Positions 1-9,108 are shown, counted from the stretch's first letter. The stretch is 64,000 nt of DNA from Pseudomonas persica (GCF_900291015.1 NZ_OLKL01000003.1:124001-188000); one strand, 5' to 3'. The notes: a model not told the origin generated them from the letters alone. Translations and numbers: made by a program.

Positions 1-568
1 CGTCGGCCCATACCAGGTCGTACACCGAGTCGACGCCCTGGATGTACATGGCCAGACGCTCCAGGCCGTAGGTGATTTCACCGGTGACCGGGTAGCACTC
101 GATGCCGCCTACCTGCTGGAAGTAGGTGAACTGGGTGACTTCCATGCCGTTGAGCCAGATTTCCCAGCCCAGGCCCCAGGCGCCCAGGGTCGGCGATTCC
201 CAGTTGTCTTCGACGAAGCGAATGTCGTGGACCAGCGGGTCCAGGCCGATGGCTTTCAGCGAGCCGAGGTACAGCTCCTGGAAGTTGGCCGGGTTGGGCT
301 TGAGTACCACCTGGAACTGGTAGTAGTGCTGCAGGCGGTTGGGGTTTTCGCCATACCGCCCGTCGGCAGGGCGACGGCTAGGCTGCACATAGGCGGCGTT
401 CCAGGTTTCTGGACCCACGGCGCGCAGGAATGTAGCGGTGTGGAAAGTGCCGGCGCCTACTTCCATATCGTAGGGCTGAAGCACCACACAACCTTGCTCG
501 GCCCAGTAGTTCTGCAGGGCGAGGATCAGGTCTTGGAAGGTACGCACGGCTGGCGTAGGCTGGCTCAC
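1..568 (-). CDS. glyQ: Glycyl-tRNA synthetase alpha subunit (5' part, runs off the window)
   Basis: Charges tRNA-Gly in the cytoplasm as the catalytic half of the bacterial alpha2-beta2 glycyl-tRNA synthetase; the beta subunit glyS should lie just outside the left edge. The reverse-strand translation reads [19 protein letters not shown], then motifs such as [17 protein letters not shown] and [20 protein letters not shown], which are characteristic of GlyQ. The start is taken as GTG at 568, with an AGGTG ribosome-binding site seven bases upstream. Only about 189 residues are present, against roughly 315 in the full protein. It is divergent from tag, with about 80 bp between them. Confidence 0.95.
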   Translation of the reverse strand, partial: MSQPTPAVRTFQDLILALQNYWAEQGCVVLQPYDMEVGAGTFHTATFLRAVGPETWNAAYVQPSRRPADGRYGENPNRLQHYYQFQVVLKPNPANFQELYLGSLKAIGLDPLVHDIRFVEDNWESPTLGAWGLGWEIWLNGMEVTQFTYFQQVGGIECYPVTGEITYGLERLAMYIQGVDSVYDLVWAD

Positions 569-651
569 GAAATTCACCTGTATCTGGGGATGCGGATGTA
601 AAGAGCGGGAGTATAACCTGATTCGCCTCGCCCTCTACTCATTGGAGCCTT

Positions 652-1203
652 ATGCCACGCTGCTTTTGGTGTACCGACGATCCGTTGTACCAGGCCTACC
701 ATGACCAGGAATGGGGAACGCCACAGCGTGACCCGGCGTTGCTGTTCGAGATGCTTTTGCTCGAAGGGTTCCAGGCGGGGCTGTCGTGGATCACCGTTTT
801 GCGTAAACGCGAGCGTTATCGCCAGGTGATGCACGGTTTTGACCCGGTAAAGCTGGCCGCCATGAGTGACGAACGCATCGAAGAGCTGATGCAGGATGCC
901 GGCATCATCCGCAACCGTCTCAAGCTCAAGGCTGCCAGGCGCAATGCCCAGGCCTGGCTGGCTGTGGATAACCCCGTCGACTGGCTCTGGTCGTTCGTCG
1001 GTGGTGCGCCGAAGATCAACCACTTCACGGGCCGCAGCGAGGTGCCAGCGGTTACCGATGAAGCCAAGGCCATGAGCAAAGCCCTGCAGAAAGCCGGCTT
1101 CACGTTCGTTGGCCCGACCATCTGCTACGCCTTCATGCAGGCCACCGGCATGGTCATGGATCACACCATCGATTGCGATCGCTACGCCGCCTTGTTGCGC
1201 TGA
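652..1203 (+). CDS. tag: DNA-3-methyladenine glycosylase I
   Basis: Removes 3-methyladenine from alkylated DNA as the constitutive base-excision glycosylase. The 183-residue length is typical of Tag. The N-terminus MPRCFWCTDDPLYQAYHDQE carries the first zinc-binding Cys and the WG substrate-pocket region, and the C-terminal stretch with YAFMQATGMVMDHTIDC holds the second conserved zinc-binding His/Cys group. The helix-hairpin-helix core lies between. An ATTGGAG ribosome-binding site precedes the ATG. The next gene starts 41 bp downstream on the same strand, so the two are probably cotranscribed. An exact DnaA box (963-971) lies inside the gene, encoding V-D-N. Confidence 0.95.
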   Translation: MPRCFWCTDDPLYQAYHDQEWGTPQRDPALLFEMLLLEGFQAGLSWITVLRKRERYRQVMHGFDPVKLAAMSDERIEELMQDAGIIRNRLKLKAARRNAQAWLAVDNPVDWLWSFVGGAPKINHFTGRSEVPAVTDEAKAMSKALQKAGFTFVGPTICYAFMQATGMVMDHTIDCDRYAALLR

Positions 1204-1244
1204 GGGGTTACAATGCGCGCCTTGCTGAAATAAGGAATTCGCCT

Positions 1245-2132
1245 GTGGAAAAGTTCAAGGGCGCCCTGATGGTCGGGGTGCTGCGTCTGTTTGCCAAGCT
1301 GCCCTGGGGCGCTGTGCAGCGCGTCGGCGCCGGTATCGGCTGGCTGATGTGGAAGATCCCCAACGGCTCGCGCAATGTCGTGCGTATCAACCTGGCCAAG
1401 TGCTTCCCGGAGATGGCCCCGGCTGAACGCGAGCAACTGGTGGGCCGCGCGTTGAAGGACATTGGTAAATCCTTCGTCGAAAGTGCCTGTGCCTGGATCT
1501 GGCCGCCGCAGCGCTCGCTGGAGCTGGTCAAGGAAGTACACGGCCTGGAAGTGCTGGAACAGGCCCTGGCTTCGGGCAAGGGCGTGGTCGGTATCACCAG
1601 CCACCTGGGCAACTGGGAAGTGCTGAACCACTTCTATTGCAACCAGTGCAAACCGATCATCTTCTACCGCCCGCCGAAACTGAAGGCGGTCGATGACCTG
1701 CTGCGCGAGCAGCGGGTGCAGATGGGCAACCGCGTGGCGCCTTCGACCAAGGAAGGCATCCTCAGCGTGATCAAGGAAGTGCGCCGTGGTGGCCAGGTGG
1801 GTATCCCTGCGGATCCGGAGCCGGCAGAGTCGGCGGGGGTGTTCGTGCCGTTCCTGGGTACCCAGGCGCTGACCAGCAAGTTCGTGCCGAACATGCTGGC
1901 CGGGGGCAAGGCGGTGGGGGTGTTCCTGCATGCCCTGCGGCTGCCGGATGGCTCGGGCTTCAAGGTGTTCCTGGAGGCGGCGCCGGAAGAGATGTACAGC
2001 ACCGATGTGAACGTGTCGGCGGCGGCGATGAGCAAGGTGGTCGAGCGCTATGTGCGCGAGTACCCGAGCCAGTACATGTGGAGCATGAAGCGCTTCAAGA
2101 AGCGCCCGGCCGGCGAGCCGCGCTGGTATTGA
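1245..2132 (+). CDS. htrB: Lipid A lauroyl-type acyltransferase (LpxL/HtrB family)
   Basis: Inner-membrane enzyme that transfers a secondary acyl chain to lipid A during lipopolysaccharide maturation. The 295-residue protein has a hydrophobic N-terminus (LRLFAKLPWGAVQRVGAGIGW) and the family catalytic motif HX4E in SHLGNWE near residue 120. A long basic C-terminal segment, MWSMKRFKKRP, is typical of the family. An upstream TTG start is possible in the open frame, but GTG at 1245 is better because TAAGGA lies eight bases before it and it clears the tag stop. It probably corresponds to PAO1 PA0011 (HtrB1), judging by position next to tag. A REP pair follows the stop. Which acyl chain and position it modifies cannot be told from sequence alone. 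Confidence 0.88.
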   Translation: MEKFKGALMVGVLRLFAKLPWGAVQRVGAGIGWLMWKIPNGSRNVVRINLAKCFPEMAPAEREQLVGRALKDIGKSFVESACAWIWPPQRSLELVKEVHGLEVLEQALASGKGVVGITSHLGNWEVLNHFYCNQCKPIIFYRPPKLKAVDDLLREQRVQMGNRVAPSTKEGILSVIKEVRRGGQVGIPADPEPAESAGVFVPFLGTQALTSKFVPNMLAGGKAVGVFLHALRLPDGSGFKVFLEAAPEEMYSTDVNVSAAAMSKVVERYVREYPSQYMWSMKRFKKRPAGEPRWY

Positions 2133-2146
2133 GATTTTCACTGTCC

Positions 2147-2223
2147 CCTGTGGGAGCGGGTTTACCCGCGAATGCGTCGTTGAATCCAACATCGCATTCG
2201 CGGGTGAACCCGCTCCCACAGGG
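2147..2223. repeat. REP pair, GGGTTTACCCGC family
   Basis: Two inverted copies of the P. putida REP core (TGTGGGAGCGGGTTTACCCG and its reverse complement) with matching flanks GCGAATGCG/CGCATTCGC and a short spacer. The pair lies between the convergent htrB and TPR genes, where it can fold into a long hairpin and may act as a transcription boundary. Confidence 0.9.
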
Positions 2224-2229
2224 ACCGCG

Positions 2230-2544
2230 TTAACCTGATGTCTTGTTGAGCTTCTTCAGGAATACGGTCATTTCTTTTTCGGCCTGCTTGTCGCCATGGG
2301 CCTGCGCCGCCACGATCCCCTCCTCCCAGGCCTTGCGCGCAGCCGCCAGGTCACCCTGCAGCTGGTGCGCCTTGCCCAGCAGCTTCCACGCAGCGGAATA
2401 CTTCGGGTCCTGCTCTACACAGCGCGCCAGGTGCACCGCCGCTTCAGCGCCGTTACCTTCATCCAGCCAAGCCTTGCCCAGGCCGAATCTCAGCAACGGG
2501 TTATCCACACCCTTGGCCAGCATCTTCTCCAGCGATTCGCGCAT
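2230..2544 (-). CDS. Small tetratricopeptide-repeat protein
   Basis: A 104-residue cytoplasmic protein made almost entirely of TPR-like helices: LLRFGLGKAWLDEGNGAEA and SAAWKLLGKAHQLQGDLAAA both follow the TPR spacing of G8/A20-type residues. No signal peptide or catalytic motif is visible, so it is probably a protein-protein interaction module. It starts 11 bp after the trkA stop and is the last gene of the leftward run fmt-rsmB-trkA-TPR, ending at a REP pair. Partner and function are unknown. An exact DnaA box (2501-2509) lies inside it. Confidence 0.8.
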   Translation of the reverse strand: MRESLEKMLAKGVDNPLLRFGLGKAWLDEGNGAEAAVHLARCVEQDPKYSAAWKLLGKAHQLQGDLAAARKAWEEGIVAAQAHGDKQAEKEMTVFLKKLNKTSG

Positions 2545-2555
2545 GCCCTGTTCTC

Positions 2556-3929
2556 CTAGAAGAAAGTCAAGCCGACGTGGAACAGCTTCTCCACATCCCG
2601 AATATGCTTTTTATCCACAACGAACAGGATCACATGGTCACCCGATTCGATCATGGTGTCGTCGTGGGCGATCATCACTTCTTCGTCGCGGATGATGGCG
2701 CCGATGGTGGTGCCCGGCGGCAGGGCGATGTCTTCGATGGCCTTGCCGACCACCTTGCTCGACTTCGAGTCCCCGTGCGCCACCGCCTCGATGGCCTCGG
2801 CCGCGCCGCGGCGCAGCGAGTGCACGCTGACGATGTCGCCCCGGCGCACGTGCGCCAGCAAGGTGCCGATAGTGGCCAGCTGCGGGCTGATGGCGATATC
2901 GATCTCACCGCCCTGCACCAGGTCGACATAGGCCGGGTTGTTGATGATGGTCATCACCTTGCGCGCACCCAGGCGCTTGGCCAGCAGCGACGACATGATG
3001 TTGGCCTCGTCGTCGTTGGTCAGGGCCAGGAAGATATCGGCGTCGGCGATGTTCTCTTCGAGCATCAGGTCCTTGTCCGAGGCGCTGCCCTGCAACACCA
3101 CGGTGCTTTCCAGGTTGTCGGAGAGGTAGCGGCAACGGGCCGGGCTCATCTCGATGATCTTCACCTGGTAGCGGCTTTCGATGGCCTCGGCCAGGCGCTC
3201 GCCGATCTGCCCGCCACCGGCGATGACCACGCGCTTGTTGGTCTCGTCGATGCGGCGCAGCTCGCCCATCACGGCGCGGATGTCCTTCTTCGCCGCAATG
3301 AAGAACACTTCGTCGTCGGCTTCGATCACCGTGTCGCCGCGCGGGGTGATGGGCCGGTCGCGGCGGAAGATGGCCGCCACGCGGGTGTCGACGTTGGGCA
3401 TGTGCGCGCGGATCTGGCGCAGTTGCTGGCCCACCAGCGGGCCGCCGTAGTACGCCTTCACCGCCACCAGCTGGGCCTTGCCTTCGGCGAAGTCGATCAC
3501 CTGCAGCGAGCCCGGGTGCTCGATCAGGCGTTTGATGTAGTTGGTCACCACCTGCTCGGGGCTGATCAGCACGTCGACCGGGATATGGTCATTGTCGAAC
3601 AGCTCTTCACGGGTCAGGTAGGCCGACTCGCGCACCCGGGCGATCTTGGTCGGGGTGTGGAACAGCGAATAGGCCACCTGGCAGGCGACCATGTTGGTCT
3701 CGTCACTGTTGGTTACTGCCACCAGCATGTCGGCGTCGTCGGCACCGGCCTGGCGCAGCACCGTGGGCAGCGAGCCGCGGCCCTGCACGGTGCGGATGTC
3801 CAGGCGGTCGCCGAGGTCGCGCAGGCGGTCGCCGTCGGTGTCGACCACGGTGATGTCGTTGGCTTCGCTGGCCAGGTGCTCCGCCAGCGTACCGCCTACC
3901 TGCCCTGCGCCGAGGATGATGATCTTCAT
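2556..3929 (-). CDS. trkA: Trk system potassium uptake regulatory protein TrkA
   Basis: Peripheral cytoplasmic NAD(H)-binding subunit that gates the TrkH/TrkG potassium channel. The 457-residue protein shows the typical duplicated RCK architecture. The first Rossmann domain starts [19 protein letters not shown], the second has [20 protein letters not shown] near residue 235, and each is followed by a TrkA-C domain (the second around [15 protein letters not shown]). A GGGAG ribosome-binding site precedes the ATG. It lies 23 bp downstream of rsmB in the same operon, the usual gammaproteobacterial order. Confidence 0.97.
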   Translation of the reverse strand: MKIIILGAGQVGGTLAEHLASEANDITVVDTDGDRLRDLGDRLDIRTVQGRGSLPTVLRQAGADDADMLVAVTNSDETNMVACQVAYSLFHTPTKIARVRESAYLTREELFDNDHIPVDVLISPEQVVTNYIKRLIEHPGSLQVIDFAEGKAQLVAVKAYYGGPLVGQQLRQIRAHMPNVDTRVAAIFRRDRPITPRGDTVIEADDEVFFIAAKKDIRAVMGELRRIDETNKRVVIAGGGQIGERLAEAIESRYQVKIIEMSPARCRYLSDNLESTVVLQGSASDKDLMLEENIADADIFLALTNDDEANIMSSLLAKRLGARKVMTIINNPAYVDLVQGGEIDIAISPQLATIGTLLAHVRRGDIVSVHSLRRGAAEAIEAVAHGDSKSSKVVGKAIEDIALPPGTTIGAIIRDEEVMIAHDDTMIESGDHVILFVVDKKHIRDVEKLFHVGLTFF

Positions 3930-3952
3930 CCGTTACTCCCTATCTTTTGTTC

Positions 3953-5263
3953 TTATCCGCGCGAGGCGGCGATCTTGATCAGCTTGGCATAATAGAACCC
4001 GTCGTGGCCCCCCTCCTGGGCCAGCAACTGGCGGCCGTGGGGCTGGCGCAGGCCGGCTTCGGTGGCCAGGTCCAGCTCACGGGCGCCCGGGGTGCGGGCG
4101 AGGAAGGCATCGATCACTTCGGTGTTCTCGGTCGGCAGGCTGGAGCAGGTGGCGTACAGCAGCATGCCGCCCACTTCCAGGGTCGGCCAAAGGGCGTCCA
4201 GCAGCTCGCCTTGCAGCGCGGCCAAGGCCGGGATGTCGTCGGCCTGGCGGGTCAGCTTGATGTCCGGGTGGCGGCGGATCACGCCGGTGGCCGAGCACGG
4301 CGCGTCGAGCAGGATGCGCTGGAACGGCTTGCCGTCCCACCAGCTGGCAGTGTCGCGGGCATCGCAGGCGATCAGCTCGGCGTCCAGCTGCAGGCGGTCG
4401 AGGTTCTCGCGCACGCGGGTCAGGCGCTTGGCTTCGAGGTCGATGGCCACTACCTGGGCCAGGCCGGCTTCGGCTTCCAGCAGGTGGCAGGTCTTGCCGC
4501 CCGGTGCACAGCAGGCGTCGAGCACGCGCTGGCCGGGGGCCAGTTCCAGCAGGTCGGCGGACAGCTGCGCGGCCTCGTCCTGCACGCTCACCCAGCCTTC
4601 GGCAAAGCCTGGCAGGCCGCGCACGTCGCAGGCTTCGGCCAGCACGATGCCGTCACGGCTGTACTGGCAGGCGCTGGCGCCAACGCCCGCCTCGGCCAGC
4701 AGTGCCAAATAGGCGTCGCGGCTGTGGTGACGACGGTTGACCCGCAAGATCATCGGCGGGTGGGCGTTGTTGGCGGCGCAGATAGCCTCCCACTGCTCCG
4801 GCCAGAAGGCTTTAAGCGACTTCTGCAGCCAGCGTGGATGCGCGGTGCGTACCACCGGGTCGCGCTGCATGCCAGCGAGCAATTCCTCGCCTTCGCGTTG
4901 GGCGCGGCGCAACACGGCATTGAGCAGGCCCTTGGCCCATGGCTTTTTCAGGTTGTCGGCGCAGCCGACGGTCTCGCCGATGGCGGCGTGGGCCGGAATA
5001 CGGCTGTAGAACAGCTGGTACAGGCCGACCAGCAGCAGCGCCTGCACATCGGCATCGGCGGCCTTGAACGGTTTCTGCAGCAGTTGCGCAGCCAGCAGGT
5101 CGAGGCGTGGCTGCCAGCGCGCGGTGCCGAATGCCAGGTCCTGGGTCAGGCCGCGGTCACGTTCATCGACCTTGTCCAGTTGCGCCGGCAGCGAGCTGTT
5201 CAGCGAGGCCTTGCCGCTGAGCACAGCGGCAAGGGCACGGGCGGCGGCGAGGCGTGGGTTCAT
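3953..5263 (-). CDS. rsmB: 16S rRNA (cytosine(967)-C(5))-methyltransferase
   Basis: Methylates C967 of 16S rRNA with S-adenosylmethionine. The 436-residue protein has the N-terminal NusB-like RNA-binding domain (first ~140 residues, with [20 protein letters not shown]) followed by the Rossmann methyltransferase domain. SAM motif I is [15 protein letters not shown] near residue 250, motif IV is [17 protein letters not shown], and motif VI is [20 protein letters not shown] with the catalytic Cys. Its ATG overlaps the fmt stop by four bases, so translation is coupled. Confidence 0.97.
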   Translation of the reverse strand: MNPRLAAARALAAVLSGKASLNSSLPAQLDKVDERDRGLTQDLAFGTARWQPRLDLLAAQLLQKPFKAADADVQALLLVGLYQLFYSRIPAHAAIGETVGCADNLKKPWAKGLLNAVLRRAQREGEELLAGMQRDPVVRTAHPRWLQKSLKAFWPEQWEAICAANNAHPPMILRVNRRHHSRDAYLALLAEAGVGASACQYSRDGIVLAEACDVRGLPGFAEGWVSVQDEAAQLSADLLELAPGQRVLDACCAPGGKTCHLLEAEAGLAQVVAIDLEAKRLTRVRENLDRLQLDAELIACDARDTASWWDGKPFQRILLDAPCSATGVIRRHPDIKLTRQADDIPALAALQGELLDALWPTLEVGGMLLYATCSSLPTENTEVIDAFLARTPGARELDLATEAGLRQPHGRQLLAQEGGHDGFYYAKLIKIAASRG

Positions 5264-6192
5264 TGGCCCAGCACCTTGCCGCTGGCGAATTTCTCGCGGC
5301 GGCTGTTGAACAGGTCACTGAAGTTCAGCGCCTTGCCGCCAGGCAGTTGCAGGCGGGTCAGGCTCAGCGCCTGGTCACCGCAGGCGACCACCAGGCCGTC
5401 CTTGCTGGCGGAGAGGATCTCGCCGGGGGTGCCTGCCGCTGTGGACAAGTGGGCGGCCAGTACTTTCACACTTTCGCCATCGAGGGTGCTGTGGCACATC
5501 GGCCACGGGTTGAAGGCACGGATCAGGCGCTCCAGCTCGACGGCCGGGCGGCTCCAGTCGATACGCGCTTCGTCCTTGTTCAGCTTGTGCGCGTAGGTGG
5601 CCAGAGTATCGTCCTGTACTTCACCGTGCAGCGAACCGTCGGCCAGGCCGGCGATGGCCTGGACAACAGCCGGCGGGCCCATCTGTGCGAGGCGGTCGTG
5701 CAAGCTGCCGCCGGTGTCTTCGGCGCTGATCGGGGTGGCTACCTTGAGCAGCATCGGGCCGGTGTCCAGGCCGGCTTCCATGCGCATCACGGTCACACCG
5801 CTCTCGGCATCGCCGGCTTCCACGGCGCGCTGGATTGGTGCGGCACCGCGCCAGCGTGGCAGCAAGGAGGCGTGGCTGTTGATGCAGCCCAGGCGCGGGA
5901 TATCCAGTACCACCTGTGGCAGGATCAGGCCATAGGCGACCACCACCATCAGGTCCGGGGTCAGCGCGGCCAGTTCGGCCTGGGCTTCGGCGTTGCGCAG
6001 GGTCGGCGGCTGGAACACCGGGATGTCATGGGCCACAGCCAGTTGCTTGACCGGGCTGGGCATCAGCTTCTGGCCGCGGCCGGCCGGGCGGTCGGGCTGG
6101 GTGTAGACGGCCACGATCTCGTACGGACTGTCGAGCAAGGCCTTGAGGTGTTCGGCGGCAAACTCTGGAGTGCCTGCAAAGACGATGCGCAT
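5260..6192 (-). CDS. fmt: Methionyl-tRNA formyltransferase
   Basis: Formylates the amino group of initiator Met-tRNA with 10-formyltetrahydrofolate. The 310-residue protein begins [20 protein letters not shown]. The N-terminal catalytic domain contains [18 protein letters not shown], with the conserved Asn-His pair and SLLPxxRG loop, followed by the tRNA-binding C-terminal beta-barrel domain. It heads the fmt-rsmB-trkA-TPR gene run. A strong intrinsic terminator lies between it and the upstream def gene, so fmt may be expressed only by readthrough or from its own promoter, although the two products act at opposite ends of the same formylation cycle. Confidence 0.97.
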   Translation of the reverse strand: MRIVFAGTPEFAAEHLKALLDSPYEIVAVYTQPDRPAGRGQKLMPSPVKQLAVAHDIPVFQPPTLRNAEAQAELAALTPDLMVVVAYGLILPQVVLDIPRLGCINSHASLLPRWRGAAPIQRAVEAGDAESGVTVMRMEAGLDTGPMLLKVATPISAEDTGGSLHDRLAQMGPPAVVQAIAGLADGSLHGEVQDDTLATYAHKLNKDEARIDWSRPAVELERLIRAFNPWPMCHSTLDGESVKVLAAHLSTAAGTPGEILSASKDGLVVACGDQALSLTRLQLPGGKALNFSDLFNSRREKFASGKVLGQ

Positions 6193-6201
6193 GGAGTTCT
6201 C

Positions 6202-6240
6202 ACTTCAAAAAAGAAGAAGGCTTGCCGGAGCAAGCCTTCT
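6202..6240 (-). terminator. Intrinsic terminator between def and fmt
   Basis: Reading the minus strand, an 11-bp perfect stem (AGAAGGCTTGC paired with GCAAGCCTTCT, loop TCCG) is followed by TTCTTTTTT. It lies downstream of def and 8 bp upstream of the fmt start, so it can end def transcripts or attenuate readthrough into fmt. Confidence 0.8.
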
Positions 6241-6252
6241 GGAAGGTAGGGA

Positions 6253-6759
6253 TCAGGCTTGCTGGCGGTGCTGCTTTTCCAGCTTCTTCTTGATCCGGTC
6301 ACGCTTGAGCTGCGACAGGTAGTCGACGAACAGCTTGCCGTTGAGGTGATCGAATTCATGCTGCACGCACACCGCCAGCAAGCCTTCGCATTCCAGCTCG
6401 TAGGGCTTGCCGTCGCGGTCCTGGGCCTTGACCCGCACACGCAGCGGGCGGTCGACGTTCTCGTAGAAGCCAGGTACCGACAGGCAGCCTTCCTGGTACT
6501 GGCCCATGTCGTGGGTCAGCTCTTCGACCGTGGGGTTGATGAACACCCGCGGCTCGCTACGGTCTTCGCTGAGGTCCATGACCACGACCTGCTGGTGCAC
6601 GTTGACCTGGGTGGCCGCCAGGCCGATGCCAGGGGCTTCGTACATGGTTTCAAACATGTCGTCGATCAGCTGACGCAGGGCGTCGTCGAACTCCGTCACC
6701 GGTTTGGCGATGGTGCGCAGGCGCGGGTCCGGGAATTCGAGAATGTTCAAGATGGCCAT
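6253..6759 (-). CDS. def: Peptide deformylase
   Basis: Metalloenzyme that removes the N-formyl group from nascent proteins. The 168-residue protein carries all three motifs in order: [16 protein letters not shown] (metal-ligand Cys) and HEFDHLNG (HExxH). This is a type 1 deformylase of normal length. No clear Shine-Dalgarno precedes the ATG; the upstream sequence reads CTGACCTT, so initiation may be weak or depend on a short leader. It is divergent from dprA and separated from fmt by an intrinsic terminator. Confidence 0.97.
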   Translation of the reverse strand: MAILNILEFPDPRLRTIAKPVTEFDDALRQLIDDMFETMYEAPGIGLAATQVNVHQQVVVMDLSEDRSEPRVFINPTVEELTHDMGQYQEGCLSVPGFYENVDRPLRVRVKAQDRDGKPYELECEGLLAVCVQHEFDHLNGKLFVDYLSQLKRDRIKKKLEKQHRQQA

Positions 6760-6803
6760 AAGGTCAGGCAGTCACTGTGCGTTCGGTTGAAAACTGAGCA
6801 CAC

Positions 6804-6809
6804 ATAATA
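6804..6809 (-). promoter_or_regulatory. def: Candidate def promoter -10 element
   Basis: TATTAT on the minus strand, about 45 bp upstream of the def ATG, is a good sigma-70 -10 hexamer. The sequence 16-17 bp further upstream (CTGAAA/GCTGAA) is a poor -35, so this is tentative. Confidence 0.4.
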
Positions 6810-6912
6810 AAGGGAAACGGGGATTTCAGCACCTGGCAAAGCTCGGCTAGGGTTTCCAAGGGCCGCTTATGGCCCATTTGATGGACAGGTTGTCAAAGCG
6901 TTATCAACAAAG

Positions 6913-6921
6913 TTATCCACA
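6913..6921 (+). promoter_or_regulatory. Exact DnaA box in the def-dprA intergenic region
   Basis: TTATCCACA, identical to the consensus DnaA box. A near-consensus TTATCAACA lies just upstream at 6901-6909. The pair sits between the divergent def and dprA genes, where DnaA could affect transcription. Confidence 0.6.
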
Positions 6922-6966
6922 GTTTGTGCCACGTCGATGGCCCCGTTTTGATCAAGGATGATCCTC

Positions 6967-8064
6967 ATGCTGAATCACCATTCGTCGCCTCTTCCGCCTG
7001 CCGAGCTGGAGGCGCGATTACGCCTGCACCGGCTGCCGGAAACGGGATTGCGTCGCTTTAACACCTTGCTGGAGGCCTTTGGCAGTGCCTCGTCGGCACT
7101 GTGCGCACCGGCCGGTGCCTGGCGCGCATTGGGCATACCACAGGCCACCATCGATGCCCGGCGCAGTGCCGAAGTACGTGAAGGTGCACTGGCGGCAATG
7201 GCCTGGCTAGAGCACCCGGGCCAGCATTTACTGATGTTGGACGGCCCTGGCTACCCGCCACTATTGGCGGAAATCGACGATGCCCCTCCGCTGCTTTTCG
7301 TCGCTGGCGACCCGGCCTTGCTCGAGCGCCCACAGCTGGCAATTGTGGGCAGCAGGCGTGCTTCACCCCCGGCGCTGGACACCGCCGCGGCATTTTCCCG
7401 TTACTTGGCGCAGGCCGGTTTCACCATCACCAGCGGCTTGGCCGTGGGCATCGACGGTGCCGCTCATCGGGCCGCAGTGCAGGCGGGTGGCGGCACGATT
7501 GGCGTGCTCGGCACAGGGTTGCAAAAACTTTATCCACAGCGCCACAAGTCGCTTGCGCAAGCGATGATCGACAATGGCGGCGCGCTAGTTTCCGAGTACC
7601 CGCTGGATGCCGGGCCGCTGCCCGGCAACTTCCCACGGCGCAATCGGATCATCAGTGGCCTGTCGCTGGGCGTGCTGGTGGTCGAGGCCAGCCTGGCCAG
7701 TGGTTCGCTGATCACCGCACGCCTGGCCGCCGAGCAAGGCCGCGAGGTGTATGCCATACCGGGCTCCATTCACCACCCGGGGGCCAAGGGCTGTCATCAG
7801 TTGATCCGTGATGGCGCGCTGCTGGTGGAGAGCGTGGAGCAGATCCTGGAAAGCCTGCAGAGCTGGCAGAACCTGCCGCCTGCAGTTGTGGATAAATTCG
7901 ACCATCCCCTGCTTGCCTTGCTACATGCCGCACCACAAACCAGCGAAAGCCTGGCCCACTGCAGCGAGCAGCCGCTGGCCGAGGTACTGGCGCAGCTCAC
8001 CGAACTGGAGCTGGAAGGCCGGGTCAGCAATGAAGCCGGGCGTTGGTTTGCCCGCGCGGGCTAA
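6967..8064 (+). CDS. dprA: DNA-processing protein DprA (Smf)
   Basis: Binds incoming single-stranded DNA and loads RecA during transformation and recombination. The protein has the N-terminal helical domain and then the Rossmann-like DprA core (about residues 120-280): AIVGSRRASPPAL, FTITSGLAVGIDGAAHRAA, LPGNFPRRNRIISGLS and ASLASGSLITARLAAEQGR. A C-terminal winged-helix domain follows. An ATG at 6958 is in frame, but the AAGGA ribosome-binding site (6954-6958) overlaps it and is ideally spaced for 6967, giving 365 residues. tsaC follows 42 bp downstream. Two exact DnaA boxes (7530-7538 and 7887-7895) lie inside the gene. Confidence 0.95.
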   Translation: MLNHHSSPLPPAELEARLRLHRLPETGLRRFNTLLEAFGSASSALCAPAGAWRALGIPQATIDARRSAEVREGALAAMAWLEHPGQHLLMLDGPGYPPLLAEIDDAPPLLFVAGDPALLERPQLAIVGSRRASPPALDTAAAFSRYLAQAGFTITSGLAVGIDGAAHRAAVQAGGGTIGVLGTGLQKLYPQRHKSLAQAMIDNGGALVSEYPLDAGPLPGNFPRRNRIISGLSLGVLVVEASLASGSLITARLAAEQGREVYAIPGSIHHPGAKGCHQLIRDGALLVESVEQILESLQSWQNLPPAVVDKFDHPLLALLHAAPQTSESLAHCSEQPLAEVLAQLTELELEGRVSNEAGRWFARAG

Positions 8065-8106
8065 GTACACTGCTCACAAGCAAGGCATATAGGCGGAGAG
8101 ACAGCA

Positions 8107-8664
8107 ATGGTGAGCAGTTTTCGTGTGCAACAAGCCGCACGTGAGATCCGGGCGGGAGCAGTGATCGCCTACCCGACGGAAGCGGTCTGGGGCCTGGGCT
8201 GTGACCCATGGAACGAGGACGCGGTGTATCGCCTGCTGGCGCTGAAGTCGCGGCCTGTGGATAAAGGCTTGATCCTGGTTGCAGACAATATCCGCCAGTT
8301 CGACTTCCTGTTCGAGGACTTCCCCGAAGACTGGATCGACCGTATGGGCAGCACCTGGCCGGGGCCGAACACCTGGCTGGTACCACACCAGGACCTGTTG
8401 CCCGAGTGGGTGACCGGTGAGCATGACACCGTGGCGCTGCGGGTCAGTGACCACCCGGTGGTGCGTGAGCTGTGCGCGTTGGTGGGGCCGTTGATTTCCA
8501 CCTCGTGCAACCCTGGCGGGCGCCCGGCGGCGAAGACCCGGTTGCGGGTGGAGCAGTACTTCCATGGTCAGTTGGATTTGGTGCTGGGTGGGGCGTTGGG
8601 TGGAAGGAAGAACCCGAGTGTGATTCGTGACCTGGTGACTGGCGAAGTTGTTCGCCCGGGCTGA
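8107..8664 (+). CDS. tsaC: Threonylcarbamoyl-AMP synthase
   Basis: Makes threonylcarbamoyl-AMP from threonine, bicarbonate and ATP, the first step of the t6A37 modification of ANN-decoding tRNAs. The 185-residue single-domain protein fits TsaC rather than the longer Sua5. It has the YrdC/Sua5 signature [18 protein letters not shown] near the N-terminus and a [14 protein letters not shown] segment. [15 protein letters not shown] near residue 135 is the nucleotide-binding motif. It probably shares the dprA transcript. A GAGGGC-TTC-GCCCTC hairpin (8674-8690) and REP elements follow. Confidence 0.95.
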   Translation: MVSSFRVQQAAREIRAGAVIAYPTEAVWGLGCDPWNEDAVYRLLALKSRPVDKGLILVADNIRQFDFLFEDFPEDWIDRMGSTWPGPNTWLVPHQDLLPEWVTGEHDTVALRVSDHPVVRELCALVGPLISTSCNPGGRPAAKTRLRVEQYFHGQLDLVLGGALGGRKNPSVIRDLVTGEVVRPG

Positions 8665-8673
8665 TACCGCTGG

Positions 8674-8690
8674 CGAGGGCTTCGCCCTCG
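8674..8690 (+). terminator. Hairpin after tsaC
   Basis: CGAGGGC paired with GCCCTCG around a TTC loop, ten bases after the tsaC stop. There is no T tract, so it is either a Rho-assisted end or a 3' stability element. Confidence 0.4.
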
Positions 8691-8791
8691 ATCGCCGGCA
8701 AGTCAGCTCCCACAGGTACTGCACATGACTTGAAATCGGCGTGGTCGGTGTGGGAGCTGGCTTGCCGGCGATTGGGCTGCAAAGCGGCCCC
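8690..8791. repeat. REP pair, GGCTTGCCGGCGAT family
   Basis: Inverted copies of GATCGCCGGCAAGTCAGCTC and its partner GTGGGAGCTGGCTTGCCGGC, followed by GGGCTGCAAAGCGGCCCC. The spacer (ACTGCACATGACTTGAAATC) is nearly the same as the spacers of the pairs at 51372 and 61737. Confidence 0.85.
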
Positions 8792-8916
8792 AGAACCCCG
8801 CAGATTTTTCTGATTTTGTCTCGAGTGGCTGTCCAGCTTGCGGCTTGGGAAATATCCTACGAGCCGCGTCCTCTGCCATCACCTTCTCAGTGGGAACCTC
8901 TGCCCTTAGGCTTCAG

Positions 8917-9075
8917 CCGTCGCCGAATAACTTGGCGATCGGGTGTGGTAACCCGGATGTGCTTGGGGCGTCACAGCTATGGCAGCTGTGCGCGGGAGGC
9001 GTCATGCCTGCCGGGTGCGCCTCCAGCCCGGTTTACCACCTCGCGTACAGCTGCCGCCTAAACCGTGTGGTAACG
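8917..9075 (+). ncRNA. Candidate structured leader RNA upstream of the DUF6124 gene
   Basis: A dense set of complementary segments lies in the gene-free stretch before the DUF6124 start. Hairpin A: 8917-8924 with 8934-8942 (one bulge). Long-range helix P1: 8945-8956 with 9028-9039, 11 of 12 pairs. Inside P1 are hairpin B (8972-8978 with 8984-8990, perfect) and hairpin C (8995-9001 with 9018-9024, perfect), so P1, B and C make a three-way junction. The loop of C (CCGGG, 9011-9015) can pair with CCCGG at 9027-9031. A competing 12-bp helix pairs 8981-8992 with 9044-9055 (one G-U) and excludes B and crosses P1. The last hairpin, CCGT-GTGGTA-ACGG, is at 9062-9075. These pairings were read by eye; no family match is claimed. 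Confidence 0.55.
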
Positions 9076-9108
9076 GCCTGGCGCCAGCTTCAATGCCTGG
9101 AGCAAGCC

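Noticed and set aside
2577..3992. 471-codon plus-strand frame opposite trkA
   Set aside because: Antisense shadow, very rich in His, Val and Gly, no domain.
8845..9108. Upstream extension of the DUF6124 frame to 187 codons
   Set aside because: No ribosome-binding site at 8845. The segment coincides with the foldable leader, and ATG 9109 has GGAG correctly spaced.
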